From Martensiomyces pterosporus (Eukaryota > Kickxellomycota > Kickxellomycetes > Kickxellales > Kickxellaceae), in contig MU604072.1 of the NCBI GenBank assembly GCA_025201845.1, positions 1 to 31,759 on the forward strand: a stretch of 31,759 bases of DNA. Reading direction: 5' to 3'. Both the position numbers and the translations under genes were made by a program. The notes under the pieces are model-generated. The model was not told the DNA's origin. It saw nothing but the letters and a program-made list of their open reading frames with translations, and ran no database searches. Shown in pieces: positions 1 to 10,030 of this stretch; the stretch's first letter is position 1, and the number at the start of each line of letters is the position of its first letter.

Positions 1-162
1 ATTCCAGCAGCGGCATTCACTGCTGGCAGGATAATGCCTGGAGATGCTCCATTTCGGGGTGTGGGCTTGACGGCTGAACAAGGGCGACAGGCCAGAGATG
101 GGCTTGTAGGTGGGATTCAGCACAAACAGCATGCCGCAGAGCCTATCCTAAATCCCGAATAA
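1..162 (+). CDS. Possible C-terminal end of a gene cut by the left edge
   Basis: Frame 1 is open from the first base to a TAA at 160-162, giving 53 residues rich in Ala, Gly, Pro and Gln with no recognisable domain. The other two + frames stop earlier. A gene ending here would converge on the TRAPPC1 gene, which ends at 606 on the other strand, and would leave a plausible 3' UTR. A 53-codon open stretch can arise by chance, so this is a tentative call. It could equally be non-coding or the end of an unrelated transcript. Confidence 0.25.
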   Translation: MPAAAFTAGRIMPGDAPFRGVGLTAEQGRQARDGLVGGIQHKQHAAEPILNPE

Positions 163-605
163 TCGTAAACAAAGCAAAGGCGATGCGTGAGTGGGTGGGG
201 TAGAGGGGGAAGAGCGGGTGGGCTGCCAGGACGCCACCAGCAGGCACAGATGCGCACTGGCAGCAAGCGCAAGCTACTTCTCAGTATGGCTGCTCCTGGC
301 TTGAGAAGGCAGGTGGGGGTTACAGCCGTTGTCCATGCAAGCCTTGTTTTTCTGCTCCGCCTCCATACCCACCCCCGCACTCACTGACACTGGCATTGAA
401 GAGCCTGTGCCCCTTGTTTAGCTGGACATTGTGAACCTCGTGTAGTCATAGTCATAATTGTGGCATTTACAGAGGTTCACATTATCCAAGATGTAAAGCG
501 TCGCTGTGCATATGGCTCAGCGAAGGCACCAGTTTGGTATATTGTACTTGCAATACCTCAAAAAGATAACCAGACCAAAAATGGAATGTCCCGTTACTGA
601 CACCG
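163..605. other. Intergenic, likely 3' flanks of convergent transcripts
   Basis: This is 443 bp between the possible left-edge stop and the TRAPPC1 stop. Short open frames on both strands here have no recognisable similarity and no start or composition support. I see no tRNA, repeat or strong poly(A) signal that I can defend. Confidence 0.5.
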
Positions 606-1289
606 CTAAAGGTCGCGGATGTAGTTGTTTAGAACTGCGCGGAAGTAGTCGTTTTCAATAGGCGTGGACTTCCGAGGATTGGGGTGAAACAGCGGGTTCT
701 TGACCACATATTCGACATAAATGTTCCGATAGATCATCTCCAGCACATGCTGCATCGATTTTGTTGCCGTGTCCGTATTTAAGACGATTTTGATGCCAGA
801 GGGCGCCTCGTAGTAGTGCAGGCGATATGTGTTTGTGGCAAAGGACATGAAGCCCCCAGGATTCCCACCTTGCGGTCCATCCTTCCCGCTCAGCTTGTTG
901 ACGATGTTTCGCGTGGAAAACACTACTCCGTATACTAGCTTCGCTTCCTCTTCCATCGCTACGTTGCGCTGTGACCCTCCCGCCGACCCATGCGCTGATG
1001 CATTGCTGGATGTGGGCCAGACTAGCTGCCGTTGGCTGTCCAGAGATTGGCGGTCGCTGCCATCACCGCCAGGCACATGCTGGCCGCTCCTCAGTGTCTG
1101 GTTCGTGCTGGGCTGTGTGCCGCCAAATGTATTTGACGTCCGACCGGTGGCTTCCGCTTCGGCGGTCGACTGGCTGTTGCTCCCATGTCTGGGACGATTG
1201 GTGGCGAGCGGGGAGTTTTGGCGATTCCACTCTGTATAGAAAACACACTCGCAGTGTCTATCGAATATATAGATATTGTAGACCACCAT
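606..1289 (-). CDS. BET5: TRAPP complex subunit TRAPPC1/Bet5 with internal low-complexity insertion
   Basis: This 227-residue protein is a core subunit of the TRAPP tethering complexes, which act as the Ypt1/Rab1 exchange factor in ER-to-Golgi traffic. The N-terminus (VVYNIYIFDRHCECVFYTEW, residues 2-21) is the sedlin/Bet5-type longin-like first strand. The rest of the fold follows: KLVYGVVFSTRNIVNKLS from residue 117, the RLHYYEAPSGIKIVLNTD block near 156-173, and IYVEYVVKNPL near 190-200. Human and yeast homologues are about 145-160 residues; the excess is a Ser/Thr/Gly/Gln-rich insertion at about residues 24-112. The frame is continuous from an ATG to TAG without an intron. It is divergent from the SNT1-like gene, so the 443-bp gap at 1290-1732 probably holds both promoters. 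Family assignment is secure; the insertion's role is unknown. Confidence 0.92.
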   Translation of the reverse strand: MVVYNIYIFDRHCECVFYTEWNRQNSPLATNRPRHGSNSQSTAEAEATGRTSNTFGGTQPSTNQTLRSGQHVPGGDGSDRQSLDSQRQLVWPTSSNASAHGSAGGSQRNVAMEEEAKLVYGVVFSTRNIVNKLSGKDGPQGGNPGGFMSFATNTYRLHYYEAPSGIKIVLNTDTATKSMQHVLEMIYRNIYVEYVVKNPLFHPNPRKSTPIENDYFRAVLNNYIRDL

Positions 1290-1732
1290 CCTCAGCGTGG
1301 GTCAAATTAGCAATGGTAAATGAAAAAGGATATAAAGGCGAAGGAAACGGCGGAATGTGAGTGACGACAAATTGAAGGCGCCGATTCAGCAGGCTGCCTG
1401 CAGCTAGACCTGGTTGCTTGTGAGTGGCATGCACGTGCCCGAATCGCTGGCCAATCAATTCGGCAGAATCACATTTTCTTTTCTTTTCTTTCCGTGAACG
1501 CGCTGTTGCTTTCGGTGCTTGAGCGCGTGTTTCACGCAGGCCCTTCCTCTGCTCCTTTAATTCAGCCTCCTCTTTATACTCCTGTCATTCGCCTGCTATA
1601 TATTTCCTATTTGCGCCTTGAAATCGCGACAGTTACTATTACAAACAGCGACATTGCTTCTTTTCACGACTACTCGCTCGGTTTTTTATTTCGTTATAAA
1701 GCCTGCCCACACGCCGGTTACAATATACGCGA
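1290..1732. promoter_or_regulatory. Divergent promoter region between TRAPPC1 and SNT1-like genes
   Basis: These 443 bp separate two divergent start codons. Visible elements are a palindromic E-box CACGTG at 1432-1437, a CCAAT box at 1451-1455, a pyrimidine tract of TTTTC units at 1474-1493, and TATA-like stretches near 1592-1600 and at 1695-1700. The last lies only about 33 bp before the SNT1 ATG, so it is more likely in the leader than a true TATA box. A TATAAAG on the + strand near 1329-1335 is another candidate. The roles of these motifs are inferred from consensus only. Confidence 0.5.
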
Positions 1733-4700
1733 ATGAGCCATAATCGGCAGCTGCCGGATTCGCTACACTCCACGACAGGGGGGCGCTACAGAAACAGCAG
1801 CGGCAATGCTGGCGGAGGTCGCGAGTGGGACCGAAATTACAGAGACCGCTCAGGAGGCGGCGGCCCAGTTAGACATGTACATGGAGGCAGTGCTGAAGGA
1901 GGTGTTGTTCGCGACAGAGTAAGGTCCCACTCAGTTGACCGTGGCCATCGCAACCCAGCTTCACTGCCAGGCAGCGACACTCGCGGAGGAAGTGCTGGGT
2001 ACGGACGGATGCACCAGGGCAGGTGGCAGCATGAAGGGCGGCACCGAGGCATGGATTATGAGCGTGAAAAAGATTGGGACCACGACAGAGACAGAGCCAC
2101 GAGGGATAGGGACCGTGTGCAAGCGGGCTCCAGCTCAGCCTCCCGCTATAATGACAAATATTCGAATGCTGGATTTGAAGGAGCGCCACCTCCGCCTCCA
2201 GGATTCAGCATGCGGCACTCGACGGGCCCACGGGGGTATGAACCGCCACAGCCGCCAGCATATGGCAGAGGGGGAGGGGGTGATGGTAGAGGCAGGTTTG
2301 CAGGTCCATCGTTTATGCGGCGGTCGACGGAACCTAGCGAGTTGCTTGAGGAGGGTGAGTTGGAATTTGAGGACCGTAAACCACGCGTCGCTGCGCCAAG
2401 CTCGTATCGTGATCCAAATGCCTCGCTGGCATTTCATCGTAGCTATACCACGCCGAATGATTTACCTGTGCAGGCCAGGCGTGGATCCAGTGTGGGGTTC
2501 AGGCCCGAGAATAGGAGGTCGCCGTTGCCATCCCAGAGTCAGCAGCACGCGTACAGTTCACAAAACAGGCAGTATAGCAGACGCAGCTCACCTAGCGGGC
2601 GGCCAGGATCGAGGCAGGGAAGCAGGAACGCTACTCCGTCGCCGAAGCGCCAGCCGACTTACTTCTCTGAATCACCGCGAACCATGTCTCCTGAAAGATC
2701 GCTGAGTACGAGGGAGTCAAGGCCAGGGACACCCGCTAGTGTATCAACGAGCCGGCGCCAAAGTAGCGATAAGGGTAGCGGTGCAGCTGAGGATGGTACA
2801 GCGTTAGATCATACAGAGACTGCTGGTGTGTCTATAAAGCCGGAAGTAAAGGATAGCGAGCCTCAGGGCGAAAATGCGGTGGCTGGCGCACAGAACAGCC
2901 AGAATCTACAGAGTCGCATTTCCGACATTGACCGCGAGATCGCTGCGTGCCATGAGAAGCTGGTTATGATCTCTGGCAACCCGCTTTCTGTGGATGCTAC
3001 TATTGCTTCTGCTCGCGGATCTCAGCCTCTGGTCGGAAAGTCAGCATTGAGCGCTGACAATGATCGTGCTGTACCGACATCGCCTCCGCTGAAGACAGCA
3101 CCAGCCACCAAGGGAGCTCAGCTGGAACCTGCTGGTGCTTCGAAATCATATCCTGCTGTTAGCTCCATCACCACTGGTGCTGGTGCTACCACATCAGGTC
3201 AGACGGCTGCTGAAGGGCGAGCAGAGACAGACTTGATGGCGCCTGTCGTGCCGCAGGACACATCAGAAAAAGCCAAGCCCGATCCTACAGCCGCACCATC
3301 CTGTTCAAGTGGCGTAGCCAAAAACACGGCTGCCGTTGATGGGTTTGGTCTTGGCGACGAGGAAGGGTTCGATAGCAGCGAATTTGATGAGGATGATGAT
3401 GCTGGTGAGGACGATAGCGAGTTTGGAGAGCACTCTTCGAAGGATTCTCTGAAGGACCTGATCAGCAAGGTCTATGCTGAGAACCAGCAAAAAGCGGCAG
3501 AGATGCAAGCAACGTTGGCAGCACCCTTTCTTACCGCATACCCCAACTTTGTCCCAGGCTCGTACCCAAATCCAAGCGACTGGCCGTTTTGGGAAGAAAA
3601 TAACCGGATCCACGAAAAGGTCAAGCCGCACCTCACCAAGATTCTAGCCAAGGAGAAGAGACAGGGGGTTGGCCATGCACGGAGGCTCCAGGAGGAGTAC
3701 AGCGAGCTCTATGCAAAGTGGAGGAAGCGTGTGGACAAGCTCGACCGACAGCGCGAAGCCAGGCAAAGAGGCTCTGCTGCTGTTTCGACAGTTTCTCTAC
3801 CGGGATCGCAAAACAGCAGCGGCGGTGTGGGAGCATTTGCGTCGACGCATCATCGGCGGAGGCATGGTAGCGGGCCAGGCAACCCCGCTGTGGACGAGTT
3901 TGGGTTCAGCACAGGGCCGCTGTTCTCGGCATCTGCCAACCCCGCTCTTGCCACCGAGGGCACCGTTCGCCCGGACGATAGCTTGTTCACATCGGATGCC
4001 GTCCACTCTGAGGCTGAGCTTCAAGCGATTATCGAGCGACTTCAGTACGACGACGCACGAAACCCTGATTTCCGTAGCCAGCGAACCGCCGCGACCATCC
4101 CCAACATGGTTGTCGACCCGAAGGAGCGTGCTATGCTGCGATTCAACAACAACAGCCACTATGTCGAGGATCCAGTGTCGTTCTATCATGTCAGCATGCC
4201 AGAGCTGGGATCGAGTGCACATCGTCGTGTAGCTTACTGCAACAACGCGGACCCCGACCACTACTGGACTCAGAGCGAAGTTAGCGCGTTTGTGGCTGCG
4301 TACCTGGCGCACCCAAAACAGTTTGGCAAGATCGCATCGTATATCCCGCACAAGTCTATGAACGACTGCGTGCTGTTTTATTACCGAAACAAGAAGCCTC
4401 TCCGGCTCAAGGCTTTGGAAGCCAAGAGCAACAAGCGTGCTCGACGGAGCCGCCAGTCTGGGTCTGCTGGTGGCGGCGGGCGGAAGAGAAAGGAGAAGGC
4501 CCGTGAGCGCAGGGAGCGGAGAGCTCGTGAAGAGAGGGAGAAGCTGGCCATGGAGGCAGCCGCTGGCTGTGCCCCAGACGAGTACACCGTCGACACCATA
4601 TGCTCGACGCCCGTTGACGACGGTGCTGGCACAAACGTACGCACCAGCGCATTGCCCAGCGACGATGAAGGTGCAGGGGCAGGCAACGGCTCGTCGTCGA

Positions 4701-7700
4701 TAACGCCGGCCGAAGCAACCGACATCCTTGAGCGGCGGTCGAAGAGCAGCGCGCTTTTGCGGAGCATCATTGCAGCCAACCGCCAGCGAAAGAGCGAGGC
4801 TGCCGTGGAGGGTGGCGGATTGCTTGAGCATGGCTCGCTGCCAGCTGCTGGTGCCGAGAGCGAGACACCCGTGTTTACCCCGGCTAACGAGACCACGGGC
4901 GATAACGATATTGACGATGAGCAAGAGGGCGATGGCGACACTGCCACTTCTGGTGCTAGCAGAGGCCGCCGTGGCCGTGAAAGTGGCTTGCCTTCGCCTG
5001 GGTCTCAAGCAGCCATACCCAGAGAGTCGCCTGATAAGCACAGGCGCAGACCAAATGAGGAGGCTGCTCGCTCTGCTGCCACGACCATGGACGGCACAGC
5101 CGCTTTTCCGCAGGGCGTTCCTATTTCCGACGCCAACTCGCGCTCTAGACACTCGGACCGCCGGGTAGCCGATGATGACGCGTACCGCCCCCTGCGTCAG
5201 CAGACGCAGCTGTCTCAAGCCCACTTGCGTCGCACGCATGCCGGCAATGGCGTGCTAGATGACGATGATGGCGAGATGGAAGAAGGCGAGGAAGCTGCGG
5301 ATGAGGCAGCGGTACACAGAAGGCGCTCGCATGAAAAGGGCGGTAAGAGCGCTGCTGGTGCCTCCAGTCGTGGCACAGATGGCGACACCTATCACAATGC
5401 TGCTGACGATGACGACGATGACGACGAGGAGGAGGGCGAGCTTGTTGAGGATGAGCACTGGGAGCCTCGTCGTAGGTCACGCCAGCAGTCGGAGCTGAAT
5501 GCGTACGCGATGGGTGGCAGCATTGTGCGTACACGTCGCAGCCGCGAAGCCGAAAGGGGCGGTGCATCTGCCGACTCGGCACGCTGCCAGACGGACTCTG
5601 GTGGGTCCGACGATGAACAATCCGCTGCATACCATAATGGCAAGTATCGCCGCACTTCTCTTGCTACGTCAAATATGGACGAGGATGAGGAGATTGTGGA
5701 GGCCAGCGGCACTGTTGTTGAACGCGGATCAGCTGCTGTGGGAAAGCCGGCAGACAGGGAGCTATGTCTGTCTGGGCCTGATGGCGGTGCTGATGCGAAA
5801 CCTGGGCCAAAGCTCGTGTCGAGGAAGAGCTCGTCTCGATTTGGCGCTACGCTCACTGCTATCATCGACCCTCTGGATCTTGGCGCCACTAACAGCAGCG
5901 GGCTGTTGTCTGACTTGCCTGGCGATATCGGCAATGACGGAGCATTGCAGATGTGGCGCCAACACTCCCGCCAAAAATCATCTACGCCGATCAGCCCAAC
6001 GTTTGCGATCGATCGCCATTCTGCTAAGGAGAGGTCGTGCAGCCCGCCAAAGGAATCTGCCTTGGATCGGTATGTTGCCGAAGAGCAGTCGGTTCTGAAG
6101 CGTCCTATCAGCTCCTATGAGACCTTGATGATGTGCGCGTCGGCAACAAACACATATGGCAACGCAAGTCCTGCCGAGCGCGACACACCTGTATCTGCCG
6201 TGCGTCGCACCACCAGCGGCCAGTCTTCAGCAAATTGCGCGACTGCAGTGCAAGCCCAGCTTGAGGCACAGGTCGATAGCGAGGCTGGCGATCAGGAGAC
6301 TGTCCTGGTTGGTGCTGCTTCGTGGCTCAGAGAAGACCGGCGTCGTGTTTTGCGCGCGTTCCACAAGCTGGGTGCTGATTTTGCGCAGGTTGCCTCGCTG
6401 ATGCCCACAAAGTCTATGGCCCAGTGCAGGTATTTCTACTACCACTATCGTACTCCTACTGGCCGGATGGTCAGTGAGATCATCCCTGCTACTTTGTCAT
6501 CAGCGGTAGTGGCCTCATCATCGCACCCAGCCACTGGCAGGCACTCGACCTTGCAGGCTACGGCCGACGGCCTTGCCCTGCCTTTGGCATCCAAGACGTC
6601 GGGGGTGGGACTTGTTTTACCTCATGGCACCAAGCATAAGCAGACTAATCGGGCAGCCTCTGGAAAGTCAGCAGCCGGCAGCGTGCCACCGCCACTTGCA
6701 GCACGAGCAGGCTCCACTGGCCAGCTTGTACTGCCAGCATCCATGCCAGTGCATGCCGCCGACAGCATAGTAACGACTGGCAGGGCCGTCAAGCGCCAGA
6801 GAACCAAGTCCCCTGTGAATAGCGCCGGTAACTCGAGCGACGACGAGGACGACGAAACACCTTTGGCTGCACAGCTAGCCGAGGCGCTTGCTGCCCAAGC
6901 AGCAGCGGAGACTAGTCAGTCGTCAACGCCTGTATCTGGACATCCACCGCTGGAGACATCAGCCAGCTCTAGGCTGCAGCACCCTGGTGGCTATATGCAG
7001 CGACGGGTATCCGAAATTGCACAGGTACGCCCTGACCAGCTCAACCCGCAGATACAGCCAGTTGCCTCGCTGGTGCTCCCGTCAAAGCCAATAGCAAAGG
7101 GCCCTTCGACAGCAAGCACGCCGTCTAGCGCTGGCCCGATGATTCTGCCCATGCCTGCACCCAGCAGCGCCAGCTCGGTGGGCGTGGCTGGAGGAAGCGT
7201 CGCCCATGGCAGCCACCGCACGCCATCGCCGCTCTCAGCGTCCCTGCATTCGGCAGGTGCGATGACTGCGAAGAAGAGCGGATACTCGTCGTACTGGTCG
7301 GTTCACGAGCGCTCGGCGTTTATGTACTACATTGCTCGTCTGGGACAGGACTGGCAGGCACTAGCAGAGGCGATCGGATCCAAGACTGGCACTCAGGTCC
7401 GCAACTACTTCCGCGCGAACCGTGAAAAGCTCAATCTCGATGCTGTTGTTGCCGAGCATAGGCAGAACAAGGCTGCCGGCACGCTTCCGCCATTCGTGCC
7501 GTTCCCTGCTGCAGCACCTAGCTCGGCATCTGGATCGCATGGTTCTGCAGGGCCGGCACCCATACCAGGATCAGCATCAAATGCAGTTATCGGAAGCGGT
7601 GCTCCCAAGGACACGGACCGCCCCAAGAAGGAGAAGCGCGGGAGAAAGCGCAAGACCGAGTCGCGCACATCTCCAGCCACCCAAGCGCCAGTCGCACACC

Positions 7701-8202
7701 AGGGATACGCAGCAGCTTCTGGCCAACAGTTTGCAACGGATCCGGGGTCTGCGCCGCTGTCGGAGCTCCAGAGTGCTGGCATGCCAATGTCTCAAGCACA
7801 GCTTCACCCTTCCCAACCGGCTCCAATTTCTGCGGTTCCAAATACCGCACCAGCAACCATGACCAGCTTCCCCACCATGGGCATCGACGGAGGTCGGGCA
7901 GTCGTGTACACGCGCCAGCCGATTTCAATGCCTGGAGCTGGAGCTGGGAGCCCTAACCCTCAGTTCAGTTCACCTGTGCCTGGACTGCCGGCTGCTTCGA
8001 GTGCAGTGCCCTCGCATATGTATTCTATGTCCCCGGCAGGCCAGACACAGCAGCTCCAGCAGCACCCTAGCCAGACGTGGTCGCAGCAAAAGCAACAGCC
8101 TTTACCGCCATCAGCGCAGCTGCAGTCTGCGAATGCGCCTGATGCACATATCCAACCACCACCGATAATGCCGATGCCGTACCATGCTTCACCCTACTCG
8201 CG

Positions 8203-8239
<37 letters not shown>

Positions 8240-9970
8240 CATTACTCTCTGCCACCGCTGTCTGTGCGAACGAGCGCCGTCAGAGAGAGCAGCATGGATC
8301 CCAGCGAGAGGACTGGAGTCGCTGGACGAGGCGGCTCTGATACCCCGTCGTCGCAGCCCACACCGCCACCAGTCGAGGGACTCCCGAGGTTCTCTTCGTC
8401 CCCAGCTCCAATTCCACTGGCTCAGCAGCAGCAGCAGCATGGCTCTGGCCGATCGATGCCAAGCCCGGCTCCTCCACGGATAAACCCACTTGCGCGCAGC
8501 ATCAGCCCGGCACCAGCATCCTACAGCGCATTGCATATATCGAATTTGACGTCTGGCACATCTGGCTCGACGGGCGGGTCTGCCGGAATCCTCAGAAGCA
8601 GTCAACACTACCCGCCGCCGCAGCCAGCGCTGTCATCTCAGCCACCACTGCAATATGGCAACACGAGCAGCAAGCGGTCAGAGGAGTCGCGCAAGATGAG
8701 TGTGACAAAGATCAACGCCCTGCTAAACACCGACGCTCCTGACACGCCTAGGACTTCATCTGCTGACTGGTTTGGGGAATCGCCAAGCAAGGCATCGCCT
8801 GAACTTAGCCAGCAACAGCAAACGGCCACTGCTCGAGCCCCACACAGAGCCCAACCGACCAGACCACAGACTAGGCCGTTGACAGCGGAGAGCGCTATGG
8901 AGGCAGGAAAGAGCGGCGGCGTCAGGAATAGCAACGACGACGAAGCGACTGGTATGGCTGCATTGGCGCTAGCCTCTATGATGGAAGCCGATCGCTCACC
9001 GCCCCAGAAGCAGACTTTTGCAGACCAGCGACGCACGATGCCGCCGCTGCCAATTGCTCAGCCGCAACCGCAGCCTCTTGCAGAGCGTTCGCAGATATCC
9101 AGCTGGCCGTCTGATCCTCTGCCGCCTATTTCGGCCAGCCCTGCGCATCCACCGGCTGTATCGACGATGAGCGCGTTCTCACCGGTCGCTGGACACGGGT
9201 CTCCACCGACCAGGATGGTGATATCGCCGCCCACCATGCACCCACGGTCGCGTCCCTCGTCGGTTGGGCCGCCGACGTTCCATCACCAGCACCAGCAGCA
9301 ACAGCAGTACCCCAACATGCCTCGCAGCCATGCTATGTCGCCTCCCAGAGCGCTGAGGGCACCTAGTGGTGGAAATTCAACTGGGCAGCAGATCCATGCC
9401 GGCGGGCAGCCAGTGACAATGGCACAGACCACGGCACTCTATGCAAGCAGGTCTTCCATGGGCTATGCAGCGCCTCACCATGGGCCGCTGCCCCGTACGC
9501 CAATGCCACCCCTGCAGCCGTCGTCGACGTCGGCAGATTCGTCTTCGCGTGCAGCTACTGCACTGCCACCACCGCCCCACCTGCCCCAGATCGCAGCACG
9601 ACAGCCGCCTATGCACCACCATGGATCGTCTCCGCCGCACCTGGCTCCTCGCCCCAGTGTGTCAGCGTATCCTGGTAGCGAGAGTGCCTATCCTCCTCGG
9701 TTTGCGCTTTCACCACCTGCTCCCCACTCTGGACCACAGCAATCCCATCCCCCGTATACCACGGGACAGCATGCTTCAGTGACATCAGCAACAGCGTCTG
9801 GGCAGCCTCTCTACTGCCCTCCTCCGCCACATGCTCCTGTCAGCCAGCAGCAGCACCCAATGTATCCACCTCAGATGCCGCCGCCCACGGGATACGACGG
9901 AAGGATGCCCCCACCGCCGCCTGGCTCAGCGGCGTACCAACAACAGAATCCACGGAACCAGCAGCAGTAG
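1733..9970 (+). CDS. SNT1: Snt1-like SANT-domain corepressor (Set3C/NCoR-SMRT family)
   Basis: This intronless 2745-residue protein matches the fungal Snt1 scaffold of the Set3 histone deacetylase complex, the relative of metazoan NCoR/SMRT; it should act in the nucleus. Residues about 570-675 hold the conserved helical region (YAENQQKAAEMQ, then HEKVKPHLTKILAKEKR). Residues about 787-895 hold the VVDPKERAMLRFNNN block followed by SANT1 (Trp845; FGKIASYIPHKSMNDCVLFYYRNKK). SANT2 is near 1530-1576 (Trp1531; FAQVASLMPTKSMAQCRYFYY). SANT3 is near 1852-1905 (Trp1855; YWSVHERSAFMYYIARLGQDW). A basic cluster follows SANT1, and an AT-hook-like KRGRKRK lies near 1965. The rest is disordered, with RD/RS-rich, acidic and Gln/Pro-rich stretches, including an 11-Gln tract. 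The stop TAG is followed at once by an in-frame TAA. Family confidence is high; orthology rests on motifs, not a search. Confidence 0.9.
8204..8236 (+). repeat. CAG microsatellite encoding 11 Gln in SNT1
   Basis: Ten perfect CAG codons are followed by one CAA, encoding a pure Gln run in the disordered C-terminal third of the Snt1-like protein. Shorter CAG/CAA runs occur nearby, at about 8422-8440 and 9290-9307. Such tracts commonly vary in length between strains. Confidence 0.95.
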
Positions 9971-10030
9971 TAATTGCTAGTTACATACGTTTTATGTTTT
10001 GCATCTTTCGTGCTCACAGATCTCTGTTTT
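9971..10030. other. 60-bp convergent spacer between SNT1 and hydrolase genes
   Basis: Only 60 bp lie between the two stop codons. The spacer is A/T-rich and holds no clear AATAAA on either strand. Any 3' UTR longer than about 60 nt must overlap the facing coding region, so the two mRNAs are probably antisense-overlapping at their ends. Confidence 0.8.

Noticed and set aside
829..1360. Open frames on the + strand over TRAPPC1
   Set aside because: They are antisense to a conserved gene, with no domain and no support as independent genes.
3797..5239. 480-codon open frame antisense to SNT1
   Set aside because: It is a shadow of the SNT1 codon composition. The translation has no domain, the sense frame is fixed by the SANT1 region inside the same interval, and no separate promoter is visible.
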